From assembly GCF_013284055.1 (NCBI RefSeq), contig NZ_CP054143.1, positions 3,286,001 to 3,350,000 of the forward strand: a stretch of DNA of 64,000 bases, read 5' to 3'. Below the pieces are notes generated by a model. It was not told the origin of the DNA and ran no database searches. It saw only the letters and a program-made list of their open reading frames with translations. The position numbers and the translations under genes are program-made. Every line of letters starts with the position of its first letter. Positions within the stretch are counted from its first letter, which is position 1. Shown piece by piece: positions 18,501 through 26,206 of this stretch. Source of the stretch: Deefgea piscis. Its GTDB lineage: Bacteria; Pseudomonadota; Gammaproteobacteria; Burkholderiales; Chitinibacteraceae.

Positions 18501-18639
18501 TCAAACCGACTAAACGATCGCCATTAAAGCGCAAATTCGCCAAAGTAATCGCACCATGAAAATTTCCATCGGCATGATAAACACTCAGATGCTCGAGTAA
18601 CTCAAGCGCATTTTCAAGCGCCAAAATATTCTGCTTCAT
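12502..18639 (-). CDS. Giant hybrid sensor kinase: pseudokinase C-lobe, AAA ATPase, GAF, HisKA, HATPase, two REC, HPt
   Basis: This is a 2045-residue multidomain signalling protein. From the N-terminus: a Ser/Thr kinase-like C-lobe (SPEQAGRM retained, catalytic HRD replaced by HGA, no N-lobe); an AAA ATPase with Walker A GGYSGIGKTTLV near residue 216 and Walker B VLFLDDVQWAD; a long helical, TPR-like region; a GAF domain at about 1195-1335; HisKA with MSHEIRTPMN near 1386; HATPase (NNAVKFTEKG, GGTGLGLAISKKL); REC1 (LIADDN, MDYKMPMLDG) near 1626; REC2 (LVEDNE, MDCQMPILDG) near 1778; and an HPt (CAHSLKGMAVNLG) near 1980. I chose the ATG at 18639 with AGG upstream over a TTG 21 bp earlier. No transmembrane segment is seen, so it should sense a cytoplasmic cue. 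No partner regulator is adjacent. Confidence 0.9.
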   Translation of the reverse strand: MKQNILALENALELLEHLSVYHADGNFHGAITLANLRFNGDRLVGLIAPPASRSELISIEDLCFASPEQAGRMWDKVSPRSDLYSVGCLLYTWLNDSPPFVANDLLALVHAHLALPPATMPNAQHIPPILRRIVLKLLEKPTMGRYASVAGLSADLRECLQRMQSGVVEDFLLGTHDESGRFIISNKLYGRDADVAQLQQLFEQACQGKGVLCTIGGYSGIGKTTLVRSLRTAVAASRGAMVEGKHDQFRRQVPYSALIETFTALLRRILSGDRAHLARWGEALRDALGENSAVIAELIPDITRIIGPQAKPCVLEGPAGQHRFNMAFTALLKAFAHANHPLVLFLDDVQWADFASLALIQSCLSEGNVGYLLVLCAYRDNEVDEQHPLALMFAELKKKGVAIQTVSVGPLATVHLAELVCDSFPGLDDLPLFYDMLMRKTQGNPFFLRQFLQELYDEKILSFHPQRRWWVWSKERALALTHTENVIDLMVRRIRRLPPETRNILNMAASIGNRFDLATLSMIGELDQAMILTMLAPALQEEIVLPITDGKDKHEFKFLHDRVQQGAYVLESDEYTNQLHLRIGRLMLERMLASDIEPKLFEIVDHLNAAQHLISLPDERLQLADLNFQAGLKARQAMAYQAALNYLETGIALLGDAFSANNFELSFALYLNAAQVFELAGSFERFADYIQLLEQYAQTPLEQVELYFLRIAHLNHDSRLAEINELGREALALFGIDIPPLDDAAALMKRYQQELEQFEATMRTQSYSSLDDVPVSDDAAHDAILKVLSQVSEPAIFVNFPFFSVIAIIGVNRSIRYGYTRVSPMFFTLLGIALIAHHRRYQDACKIAEVGIRLLNSNSKTYDLYGYERCLAYHGWNITHWAEPAQRAVPLLNEGYSVALRAHDPLYGGYMLVGIPWVSLFLCRDVTDLQSTAQRTLNFCTSNELPFVSSLSLPFAATAAALHGDTAGLGVLDHSDFSEAAFIEAWQAVPITIAGLNICRMMLYTLEGRFDDAIRLYASVQTAWPATYLLSLHHPFWHGVALAGKARAAESNSRAELLSELRTIEAFYQSVYVAGCAENVEDKLFFLRALLADLDGEEEQAVSLCQQAIHSAQHHCFLLNLGFFNETLAQMHQRRRNAAAATLALEQAVQAYIECQALALAHRVKSRLSPKIELTRVTSTVSNEFGLDAIDVLAILRAVQTISSESKLDGLLSRLLKIILESSGAEQGCIVLDLDNRLSIEESAGSMQADTGLVESVIRLVNNTREAIVLEDASQALEFADDPQIHARKIKSLLCMPIGRQGKTQRVLYLEHGSVEGVFSVKRFQAISWLAAQAAISIENLTAYAELDAYKNHLEALVEERTGELEIAKDAAEEATRAKSDFLANMSHEIRTPMNAIIGMSHLALELPLDTKARNYVGKVNKAAENLLGIINDILDFSKIEAGKLDMELADFGLEDVLDHLANLVADKASDKGLELLFEVPMDLPMSLVGDSLRLGQILVNLGNNAVKFTEKGQIVVGVEKISADSELIELHFWVRDSGIGMSAAQCDKLFQSFSQADSSTSRKYGGTGLGLAISKKLVELMNGRIWVESQEGVGTTFHFHAFFGLQASQKVPKRMFLAEELSGLRVLIADDNPTAREILARMVGSFGMQIDQVSNGHLAIGMIANSMSGGQPYHLVLMDYKMPMLDGLQCIVQLQSAFASGLPPMILISAYGQDVTAMAEQCGARVRGVMSKPVSRSSLLEVIGLALDKGQLAETRLEQRAETQSEAMLKLHGARVLLVEDNELNQELAIALLEKAGIEVRLAENGQIALDILAEQSDFDGILMDCQMPILDGYATTKIIRNQPAWAHLPIIAMTANAMAGDRDKVLAAGMNDHIAKPLNIGEMFATIARWISPQKNRLLADPAGVDDTAVPTATEPQRTIYDLPGIDAVSGLACCMSDEGLYMKLLLLFSNSISQFATDFTAAQAASDPNAAMRCAHSLKGMAVNLGARQIQQLAGELEKACLEKQSGEEIAAQLAIVVDALQPVLVGLRQLQATQQERELIR

Positions 18640-18938
18640 AAGCCACCTATGGCATGTCAAATATCAAATCACACGGCAAAGCGAATAGCACCACCACCAC
18701 TTAAATAGTGTAGTCAGAATTTGTCACTTTTAAAGGCAGCAATACAACAAGGCGGAGTCAACAAAAGCAAAACTAACGTAAGAATCCAATAAAAATGCGA
18801 ACAAAACGCATATAACCTTGGCTTCATTCGCAATGCAATGCACACAAACAAAGAAATAAACCTTTGATATCAACACCCCTAGACTTAAGTCCAATAAGTT
18901 AGCGCGTGAACTGCTAGCCCAAAGCAAGCATAAGCAGG

Positions 18939-18944
18939 TATAAT
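18939..18944 (+). promoter_or_regulatory. Likely -10 box of ssrA
   Basis: A consensus TATAAT lies 37 bp before the mature tmRNA 5' end, consistent with a short processed leader. No convincing -35 box is visible. Confidence 0.55.
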
Positions 18945-18980
18945 CGCCCTTCTTCTTGTCCAACTTGAAGACTACCGATC

Positions 18981-19344
18981 GGGGGCGCCATGGTTTCGAC
19001 GGGGGTTGCAAAGCGGGTGAGGGCATGTCGGGATCGCAGATTCCCGTTAAACACTGTATTTATATAGTCGCAAACGACGAAACTTACGCTCTAGCCGCTT
19101 AATCGCGCTAGACTCTACACCACAGGGTCCATCGGGTGGGCTGGGTCAAACCAGCAGTAGAGTCATTAAGATGGAATCGCCTTAACTCGGGTTACTTGGG
19201 TTGGGGTTAAATTTAGGTAACTCGCTCTCCTCAAGCCTGCCCATCGGCGTGAAAGGGAGTTAAAACCCAAAAGATAAGGCTAAACATGTAGAACTCTTCG
19301 TAGAGTGCTTCCGGACGGGGGTTCGACTCCCCCCGCCTCCACCA
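18981..19344 (+). ncRNA. ssrA: Transfer-messenger RNA (tmRNA)
   Basis: The 5' end GGGGGCGCCATGGTTTCGAC pairs with the 3' end GTTCGACTCCCCCCGCCTCC followed by ACCA, forming the tRNA-like domain. The tag frame at 19070-19102 reads ANDETYALAA and a stop, the tag known from Neisseria. tmRNA rescues ribosomes stalled on broken mRNAs and marks the product for degradation. The 3' CCA is genomically encoded. The gene's 3' end is a frequent integration site, and a recombinase remnant follows it. Confidence 0.97.
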
Positions 19345-19353
19345 GCATTTAAT

Positions 19354-19383
19354 AAAAAAGCCCTGATTATTCAGGGCTTTTTT
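19354..19383 (+). terminator. ssrA terminator
   Basis: Stem AAAAAGCCCTGA / TCAGGGCTTTTT with a 4-nt loop, 10 bp after the tmRNA 3' end. Confidence 0.9.
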
Positions 19384-19529
19384 ACATTCAAAAACAATAT
19401 CCTCACCACTCTTCCCACCATTTATTTTAAGCTATTGTTATGCACTTCATGATTGCCTCACGTTTCTGATTCGACTATTTCAGACACAATTCAATTCACT
19501 CCTTAGCCCAAAAACTCGCACCGCCAAAT

Positions 19530-19936
19530 TTCAACCTTTCAAAGCAAAACACAAGGCCCCGTGCAGTTTGAAATGACCAAGCTAACACGCGATACTGTTT
19601 CCGCTTGGGTTTCACATGCGAAACGACATTCTGACCAGAATTTGCTTCCTATTAGACTACGCCAAGTGTCAGCACATATTTCAACTCGACTATATGCGAC
19701 ATTGTAAATTGCGGGGTCAGCCCAATCGGATTGGATCCGACTGAATGTGTCACTCAGAGCACGCGAAGAAGCAAGGTCACTCTGATTTGTAAACGAACAA
19801 AAAACTTGCGCGCAATTCAATTGTGGCTTGCACATACCAAGACGGAAAGCACACAAATCGTCACCTTGGTATTGAAGTTGGTGATGCGCTCGACATATCT
19901 ACGCAAACTGAGATTGAGCTAGCAAATGCGGCATAA
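19530..19936 (+). pseudogene. Decayed tyrosine recombinase downstream of ssrA
   Basis: Piecing frames together gives consecutive recombinase segments: KTQGPVQFEMTKLTRDTVSAW, then SAHISTRLYATL, IGLDPT, RRSKVTLICKRTKNLRAIQL, WLAHTKTEST, and after a frame change HLGIEVGDALDISTQTEIEL ending at TAA 19934-19936. These follow, in order, the C-terminal catalytic half of a common short integrase family whose members read NLRAVQLLLGHTKLESTVRY and then LGIEVDDALEISEQ. At least two frameshifts and internal stops make it dead. Its place right after ssrA fits a former integrated element. Confidence 0.75.
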
Positions 19937-19947
19937 CATCAAAATAT

Positions 19948-19980
19948 CGCAAGCCGCAACCTGATGGTTTGCGGCTTGCG
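19948..19980. terminator. Strong stem-loop after the recombinase remnant
   Basis: A perfect 12-bp stem CGCAAGCCGCAA / TTGCGGCTTGCG with a 9-nt loop lies 12 bp after the remnant's stop. It has no T-run and could be a terminator or transcript-end protector. Confidence 0.5.
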
Positions 19981-20093
19981 AGATAATGAGTTGCGGCCCG
20001 AGCGACTCGGGCATTGAGGTCATATAAAAAGGGATTACCGTGCTATTTTTTCACCTCGCTTTAGCGTCCATATTTGGCAGCACAGCTCAGCAT

Positions 20094-21305
20094 TTAAACT
20101 GTTGCATGCCGAGGTAAACCCAATGAAATTAGCGCAGCTAAGGCAATAAAAGCCGCCGATATCCACAAACAGGCCGCCAAACCCGCCGTTTGGTAGACCC
20201 AGCCGGACAATACCGTACCAATCAGCCGCCCTATTGCGTTGGCCATATAATAAAAACCAACATCAAGTGATGCGCCGTCTTCCTTGGCGTAACTGACGAT
20301 CAAATAGCTGTGTAATGAGGAATTAATCGCAAACAGCACACCAAATAGCAACAACCCACCAATCAGTATCGCCTCTAAGCCATTATCTAGATTAACCCCT
20401 ATAGCAATACCTGCGGTTAATACGGCAAGCGGAATTGCCCACAACATCGCGGCGCGTCCATCGGGGACTTTGCCTGATTTTTTGCCCGTTAAATAGGGCG
20501 CAAGCGATTGCACGATTCCGTAACCAATCACCCAGCAAGCAAAAAACGTCCCCACCGCCCAATCGACCCAGCCCAAAGTCGTCGCCATAAACACCGGCAG
20601 CGCCACCACAAACCACACATCGCGCGCGCCAAACAAGAACAACCGCGCTGCGGATAGAATATTCACCGCGCGACTGCTGGAGAAAATCTCACCAAATTTA
20701 GGCTTGTTTTTTGCCTTGCCCAAGTCCGACTTCAGGCTAATCAAGCTGGCAATCCACACCACAAGCAACACCCCCGCCATCGCCCACATTGCGCCCGCAA
20801 AACCTAAAGTCGCCAGCAACACGCCGCCCAAGAAAAACCCAACGCCTTTCAGCGCATTTTTCGAGCCAGTGAGCACCGCCACCCATTGAAAGAGTTTCCC
20901 TTCCGCGCCAGCGGGAACCAGCGTCTTGATGCTGCTTTTGGCACTCATTTTATTGAGGTCTTTCGCAATGCCCGACAATGCCTGCGCCGCCATCACCCAC
21001 GGCACAGTGAGCATTGCAGTCGGCACCGTCAACGCCAGCAGCGCAATCACTTGCAAGCCAAGGCCGATATTCATTGTCTTATTCAGACCAATCCGCGCGC
21101 CCAACCAGCCACCGACGAGATTAGTCACCACGCCAAATAGCTCGTAAAACAAAAACAGCAGCGCAATATTGAGTGGCGAAAAGCCGAGTTGATGAAAATG
21201 CAGCACCACCAGCATCCGCAAAGCGCCATCGGTTAACGTAAACGTCCAGTAGTTGCCGGTGATGATCAGGTATTGGCGAATAGCCGGTGAAAGGCTGGAA
21301 AGCAT
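20094..21305 (-). CDS. arsJ: Organoarsenical efflux MFS transporter ArsJ
   Basis: This 403-residue, 12-helix MFS carrier begins SPAIRQYLIITGNYWTFTLT and contains GVVTNLVGGWLGARIGLN and GIAKDLNKMSAKSSIK, the pattern of ArsJ. ArsJ exports 1-arseno-3-phosphoglycerate, the unstable product made from arsenate by its partner GAPDH, so the pair gives arsenate resistance without reduction. The GAPDH gene lies 93 bp upstream on the same strand, as in known arsJ operons. The start has only a weak Shine-Dalgarno sequence. Confidence 0.92.
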   Translation of the reverse strand: MLSSLSPAIRQYLIITGNYWTFTLTDGALRMLVVLHFHQLGFSPLNIALLFLFYELFGVVTNLVGGWLGARIGLNKTMNIGLGLQVIALLALTVPTAMLTVPWVMAAQALSGIAKDLNKMSAKSSIKTLVPAGAEGKLFQWVAVLTGSKNALKGVGFFLGGVLLATLGFAGAMWAMAGVLLVVWIASLISLKSDLGKAKNKPKFGEIFSSSRAVNILSAARLFLFGARDVWFVVALPVFMATTLGWVDWAVGTFFACWVIGYGIVQSLAPYLTGKKSGKVPDGRAAMLWAIPLAVLTAGIAIGVNLDNGLEAILIGGLLLFGVLFAINSSLHSYLIVSYAKEDGASLDVGFYYMANAIGRLIGTVLSGWVYQTAGLAACLWISAAFIALAALISLGLPRHATV

Positions 21306-21398
21306 GATGAAAACCCAAGTCCAATTGATAGGTATTGCCCTGTAGCCATTTACTTTAAATAGATACAGAGCAATACCATGTAGAGTATTTGCTACAAC

Positions 21399-22406
21399 TT
21401 ATTGATCGACTAAACCAACTTGGCGAACCAGCTCAGCCGTGCGGTTTACATAACCCCATTCATTGTCATACCAAGCATAGAGTTTCAACTGCGTACCGTT
21501 GATCACCATCGTCGACAGTGCGTCGATGATGCTTGAACGTGCGTCGCCGCGATAGTCGATCGACACCAGTGGGCGTGTCTCAAAGCCCAAGATGTTTTTC
21601 AAATACGTTTCTGATGCGGCTTTCAGTAGGCCGTTCACTTCGTCCACCGTCGTAGCGCGTTCTAGCTCGAATACGCAATCAGTCAACGAGGCATTGGTGA
21701 GCGGCACGCGCACGGCGTGGCCGTTCAAACGGCCTTTCAGCTCGGGGAAAATCTCGGTGATCGCAGTGGCCGAGCCAGTCGAAGTCGGAATCAAACTGGT
21801 GCCGCAGGAGCGCGCACGGCGTAGATCTTTGTGCGGCGCATCGATGATGGTTTGGGTGTTGGTCAAATCGTGGATTGTCGTCATGCTGCCGTGACGTATA
21901 CCCAGTTGCTCATGAATCACTTTCACCACGGGCGCAAGGCAATTGGTCGTGCAGCTGGCGGCAGTGACGATGCGGTGAATCGCTGGGTCGAACAAATGAT
22001 CGTTCACCCCCACCACGACATTGAGTACGCCAGCTTCTTTGACGGGCGCGGTAACGACGACGCGTTTTACGCCTTGATCAAGGTAAGCTTGCAGGAGTGC
22101 TGTGGTACGCATTTTGCCTGAGGCTTCGATGACCACATCACAGCCCGACCAATCTGTATCTGCAATGGCAGTATTGCGCGTCGTTTTGATACGCTGATTG
22201 CCGATAAGAATGTCATCTCCATCCGTGCTGGCTTCATGCGCCCAACGGCCATGTACTGAGTCAAAGTTCAGCAAATGCGCCAAGGTTACGGCATCACCCG
22301 CTGGATCATTGATCTGCACAAATTCAACATCTGGCCAACCCCAAGCTGCGCGCAGTGTTAAACGTCCCATGCGGCCAAAGCCGTTAATGCCTACTTTGAT
22401 GCTCAT
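21399..22406 (-). CDS. gapdh: ArsJ-associated glyceraldehyde-3-phosphate dehydrogenase
   Basis: This 335-residue GAPDH has the Rossmann start [19 protein letters not shown], the catalytic-cysteine motif [10 protein letters not shown], and the C-terminal [11 protein letters not shown]. Next to arsJ it most likely adds arsenate to glyceraldehyde-3-phosphate to make 1-arseno-3-phosphoglycerate for export, rather than serving central glycolysis. I chose the ATG at 22406 because GAGGA precedes it by 7 nt; a longer frame would run into the arsR operator region. It is divergent from arsR. Confidence 0.92.
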   Translation of the reverse strand: MSIKVGINGFGRMGRLTLRAAWGWPDVEFVQINDPAGDAVTLAHLLNFDSVHGRWAHEASTDGDDILIGNQRIKTTRNTAIADTDWSGCDVVIEASGKMRTTALLQAYLDQGVKRVVVTAPVKEAGVLNVVVGVNDHLFDPAIHRIVTAASCTTNCLAPVVKVIHEQLGIRHGSMTTIHDLTNTQTIIDAPHKDLRRARSCGTSLIPTSTGSATAITEIFPELKGRLNGHAVRVPLTNASLTDCVFELERATTVDEVNGLLKAASETYLKNILGFETRPLVSIDYRGDARSSIIDALSTMVINGTQLKLYAWYDNEWGYVNRTAELVRQVGLVDQ

Positions 22407-22484
22407 TTGTGCTGTCCTCGGATTGAAATTGATACTGTTGATATTAACAATACAATATTTCAAACATTGTTGTATAGTTGAATT
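22407..22484. promoter_or_regulatory. Divergent ars promoter region with likely ArsR operator
   Basis: The 78-bp gap between gapdh and arsR is AT-rich and contains an imperfect palindrome starting ATACAAT and ending TTGTAT (about 22450-22475). ArsR-family repressors bind such sites, so one operator could control both divergent transcripts. Confidence 0.5.
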
Positions 22485-22859
22485 ATGGAAAAATTAATCG
22501 CTACGACTATTTTTGAGTCGCTTTCATCGGGCATCCGTTTAGATGCCTACCGTTTATTAGTACGCCAAGGCCATGTCGGCATGGTGGCAGGAGAGATTGC
22601 GACTGCACTGGGACTACCGCCAACCAATATGTCGTTTCACCTGAAAGCCATGGTGCAAGCCAATGTGGTGACGGTGGCGCAAGAGGGACGCTATATGCGT
22701 TACCGCGCCAATCTCAGCTTGATGCTGGATTTAATCGCTTATCTGACTGAGGAATGTTGCGAAGGGCAGCCCGAACAATGTGCTGATTTACGCGCGCAAT
22801 CGAGCTGCTCACCCGCTGTTTTGCCACCACTGTGCTGCCCTGCTCCGAAGACAGAGTAA
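22485..22859 (+). CDS. arsR: ArsR-family arsenic-responsive repressor
   Basis: This 124-residue winged-helix protein has the recognition segment [13 protein letters not shown] and the wing [13 protein letters not shown]. After the DNA-binding domain comes a cysteine set C91-C92-x6-C99, similar in place to the C-terminal As(III) site of Acidithiobacillus ArsR, followed by further cysteines (SSC and PLCCPAP). It should release DNA when As(III) binds. It heads the plus-strand ars operon and is divergent from gapdh-arsJ. Confidence 0.93.
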   Translation: MEKLIATTIFESLSSGIRLDAYRLLVRQGHVGMVAGEIATALGLPPTNMSFHLKAMVQANVVTVAQEGRYMRYRANLSLMLDLIAYLTEECCEGQPEQCADLRAQSSCSPAVLPPLCCPAPKTE

Positions 22860-22899
22860 TCCGTCGACGGCGTTTCACAAATGCGCTTAGGAGAAAATC

Positions 22900-23262
22900 A
22901 TGCGCAAAATACAAATTTTTGACCCCGCCCTGTGCTGTAGCTCTGGCGTATGCGGTGAAGATGTGGACCAAGCTTTGGTGAATGCCTCAGCCGATATCGA
23001 TTGGGCCAAGCAACAAGGCGCAGCGATTGAACGCTTTAATTTAGCGCAGCAGCCAATGGCGTTTGCAGAAAATGAGCTTGTGAAAGCATTTCTAGTGCGC
23101 TCTGGCGCTGAAGCACTCCCTGTCGTTCTGGTGGAAGGCGAAATGGCTTTGGCGGGGCGTTATCCGACTCGGGCAGAATTGGCGCGCTTTTTAGGTCTTG
23201 ATTTACTTGAGACTACTGCTCAGCCAGCAAAAAAATGCTGCTCCGGTTCGCGAAGTTGTTAA
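22900..23262 (+). CDS. arsD: Arsenite metallochaperone ArsD
   Basis: This 120-residue protein carries the hallmark cysteines C12, C13 and C18 (DPALCCSSGVCG), which hold As(III) and hand it to ArsA. A C-terminal pair plus single Cys (KKCCSGSRSC) matches the extra vicinal site of some ArsD proteins. GGAG precedes the ATG. It lies between arsR and the permease and arsA genes, as expected for a chaperone of the pump. Confidence 0.95.
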   Translation: MRKIQIFDPALCCSSGVCGEDVDQALVNASADIDWAKQQGAAIERFNLAQQPMAFAENELVKAFLVRSGAEALPVVLVEGEMALAGRYPTRAELARFLGLDLLETTAQPAKKCCSGSRSC

Positions 23263-23312
23263 TGAATTAAATTGCTGGCAAATGGATGATGCCAGCAAAG
23301 AGGTAAAGTGAA

Positions 23313-24380
23313 ATGAATGAGTGGGCAACGATGCTATCAGACGCATCTAACATGTTTGTATTTCTAGCCGTCGAGTTATCGGTTTTATTCTTAATCATCA
23401 GTGCGGGCGTCGCCCTGGCCCGGCAAAAATTTTCGAATGCGAAAATTCAGCAGGTACTTGGACAACGCCAAGGTAAAGGCTATTTAATTGCGACGGCACT
23501 GGGTTCGCTGACGCCGTTTTGTAGCTGCTCAACGATTCCGATGTTACGCGGTTTGTTATCGGCCAAGGCCGGTTTTGGCCCCACACTGACTTTCCTATTT
23601 GTATCACCCTTACTCAATCCGATTATCGTTGGGCTAATGTGGGTGAGTTTTGGCTGGCAAATTACGCTCACCTACATCGTTATTGCTGCCGGTGTGTCGC
23701 TACTGGCCAGCTTATTGCTCGATAAGTTAGGCTTTGAGCGATATGTAATTAAGGCCAAAACGTCGGGCACCGCTTGCAATAAAGCAGCGGCAGTGGCTAT
23801 GCCCACTCAAGAAACGCTGGTCACCAAGAGTGCATGCTGCACCGCAGCCCCTGTAATTGAAGAAATACCCGCCGCCAAGTCGAGCTGCTGCAATGTCACC
23901 AAGCCAGTTTCATCATGCTCAACAGCTAGCACTCACAATGATCAAGGCAAAGCACAAGCGGCGAATACGCCGCTGAATTACCGCCAAGCCAGTTTAGATG
24001 CATGGACGCAATTTAAAGAAGTCTTGCCTTTTCTTGCTCTTGGGGTGTTACTCGGTTCTGTTATCTACGGTTTTGTTCCTGCCGAATGGATTGCCAAACA
24101 CGCAGGCTCAGACAATCCATTTGCCGTACCGTTGAGCGCGGTAATTGGGATTCCATTGTATATCCGGGCCGAAGCCGTGATCCCGTTGGCTGCTTCATTG
24201 CTAGGTAAAGGCATGGGCGTCGGGGCGGTGATGGCGCTGATTATTGGCAGTGCCGGAGCCAGCCTAACCGAAGTCATTCTGCTCAAGTCGATGTTTAAAA
24301 CACCGATGATTGTGGCCTTCCTGACGGTGATTTTAGGCATGGCGATCATGATGGGCTATTTGGTGACGTTTTTTTTCTAG
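23313..24380 (+). CDS. ArsP/YraQ-type permease with Cys-rich central loop
   Basis: This 355-residue membrane protein has two bundles of helices and the family motif LTPFCSCSTIPMLRGLL (about residues 67-83). Between the bundles (about 150-215) is a soluble loop with repeated cysteine pairs: SACC, SSCC and SSCS. PF03773 permeases include ArsP, which exports trivalent organoarsenicals, and relatives linked to other metals. Place between arsD and arsA points to arsenic, but the substrate is unproven. The vicinal cysteines probably bind As(III) or another thiophilic metal. Confidence 0.82.
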   Translation: MNEWATMLSDASNMFVFLAVELSVLFLIISAGVALARQKFSNAKIQQVLGQRQGKGYLIATALGSLTPFCSCSTIPMLRGLLSAKAGFGPTLTFLFVSPLLNPIIVGLMWVSFGWQITLTYIVIAAGVSLLASLLLDKLGFERYVIKAKTSGTACNKAAAVAMPTQETLVTKSACCTAAPVIEEIPAAKSSCCNVTKPVSSCSTASTHNDQGKAQAANTPLNYRQASLDAWTQFKEVLPFLALGVLLGSVIYGFVPAEWIAKHAGSDNPFAVPLSAVIGIPLYIRAEAVIPLAASLLGKGMGVGAVMALIIGSAGASLTEVILLKSMFKTPMIVAFLTVILGMAIMMGYLVTFFF

Positions 24381-24404
24381 TGCATATTCCTTTAAGGAAC
24401 GGCC

Positions 24405-26168
24405 ATGAACTTCTTGCAAAATCCACCGCGTTTTCTGTTTTTTACCGGCAAAGGTGGCGTTGGTAAAACGTCGATTGCTTGTGCCAGCGCAATTGAATTA
24501 GCGGCCTCTGGGAAGCGAATTTTATTGGTGAGTACTGATCCGGCATCCAATGTCGGCCAAGTATTCGGCATTACGATTGGCAATCAAATCACCGATATTC
24601 CTGCGGTGGCCAATTTATCCGCGCTCGAAATCGATCCGCAAGCGGCGGCACAAGTCTATCGCAATCGGATTGTTGATCCGGTACGTGGCGTGTTGCCCGA
24701 TGACGTGGTGCGCGGTATTGAGGAGCAGCTCTCTGGCGCATGCACGATGGAAATTGCGGCATTTGATGAGTTCACTGCGCTACTGATCGACTCGAAACAA
24801 ACTGCCGATTTTGATCACATTATTTTTGATACCGCACCGACGGGTCACACGATACGCTTGCTGCAATTACCGGGCGCGTGGAGTGGCTTTTTGGCTGAAG
24901 GTAAAGGCGACGCGTCTTGCCTTGGCCCATTGGCCGGGCTGGAAAAACAGCGCGCCCAGTACAAAGCCGCAGTGGACGCCTTGGCCGACCCGATTCGTAC
25001 CCGCCTGATTTTAGTTGCGCGTGCGCAGCAAGCCACTTTGCGCGAAGTGGCACGAACGCATGAAGATTTGGCCGATATTGGCTTGGCACAGCAATATTTA
25101 GTAATCAATGGCGTGCTGCCAGAATCAGAAGCCCGCCAAGACCCGCTAGCAGCTACGATTGCGCAGCGCGAACAGGCGGCGCTGGCGAATATTCCTGAGG
25201 TTTTTAAAAACTTGCCGACTGATTTGTTGGCACTAAAACCCTTTAATCTGGTCGGTTTGCCTGCTTTGCAGCAATTGTTTACCGATGTCCAAAGTGCTGC
25301 GCCGAGCCTTGATGCCAGCACCAGCGACTTTGCCGCGCCCAATTTATCGACATTGGTCGATCAAATCGCTGCCGACGGCCATGGTTTGGTGATGCTAATG
25401 GGCAAAGGTGGCGTCGGCAAAACCACCATCGCTGCTGCTGTCGCTGTCGAGCTGGCGCATCGCGGGTTGCCAGTGCATTTGACCACTTCTGATCCCGCGG
25501 CGCATCTGAGCGAAACGCTGGTCGGCAGTTTAGACAATCTGACCGTGAGCCGTATCGATCCACATGAAGTCACTGAGCAGTATCGGCAGCAAGTACTTAC
25601 TAGCAAAGGCGCACAGCTCGATACCCAAGGCAGAGCTTTACTGGAAGAAGACTTGCGCTCACCATGCACCGAGGAAATCGCCGTCTTTCAGGCTTTCTCG
25701 CGGATTATTCGCGAAGCGGGCAAAAAGTTTGTTGTGATGGATACCGCACCAACTGGCCACACACTGTTGCTGCTTGATGCCACGGGCGCATATCACCGTG
25801 AAGTTGCAAAAAAAATGGATCAGGCCAAGCTGCATTACCTGACGCCGATGATGCAATTGCAAGACCCGAAACAAACCAAAGTGCTGCTGGTGACCTTGGC
25901 GGAAACCACGCCGGTGCTGGAGGCCGCCAATTTACAGGCTGATTTGCAACGCGCGGGGATTACCCCGTGGGCTTGGGTGATTAATAACAGTATCGCGATG
26001 GCAGGCGCCAAATCGCCACTATTGCAGCAACGCGCCCAGAATGAATTGCGCGAAATCGACTTGGTGGTCAATCAACATGCACAACGGTATGCGGTGGTGC
26101 CCTTGCTGAAAGACGAGCCGATTGGTGTGCCGCGGCTGTTGGCGCTGGCCGAGCATAGTCAGAAATAA
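24405..26168 (+). CDS. arsA: Arsenite-transporting ATPase ArsA
   Basis: This 587-residue protein has two homologous halves, each with a P-loop (FTGKGGVGKTS near residue 13 and LMGKGGVGKTT near 335) and the ArsA signature DTAPTGHT (about 145 and 450). Metal-site cysteines appear in ACTMEIAAFDEF and PCTEEIAVFQAF. It receives As(III) from ArsD and energises the efflux protein. Here the channel is an Acr3-type protein rather than ArsB. GGAACGGCC precedes the ATG. Confidence 0.96.
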   Translation: MNFLQNPPRFLFFTGKGGVGKTSIACASAIELAASGKRILLVSTDPASNVGQVFGITIGNQITDIPAVANLSALEIDPQAAAQVYRNRIVDPVRGVLPDDVVRGIEEQLSGACTMEIAAFDEFTALLIDSKQTADFDHIIFDTAPTGHTIRLLQLPGAWSGFLAEGKGDASCLGPLAGLEKQRAQYKAAVDALADPIRTRLILVARAQQATLREVARTHEDLADIGLAQQYLVINGVLPESEARQDPLAATIAQREQAALANIPEVFKNLPTDLLALKPFNLVGLPALQQLFTDVQSAAPSLDASTSDFAAPNLSTLVDQIAADGHGLVMLMGKGGVGKTTIAAAVAVELAHRGLPVHLTTSDPAAHLSETLVGSLDNLTVSRIDPHEVTEQYRQQVLTSKGAQLDTQGRALLEEDLRSPCTEEIAVFQAFSRIIREAGKKFVVMDTAPTGHTLLLLDATGAYHREVAKKMDQAKLHYLTPMMQLQDPKQTKVLLVTLAETTPVLEAANLQADLQRAGITPWAWVINNSIAMAGAKSPLLQQRAQNELREIDLVVNQHAQRYAVVPLLKDEPIGVPRLLALAEHSQK

Positions 26169-26206
26169 AGCCTTTTTCTAACAGAACGAACTAAAGAGTA
26201 TTCAGC

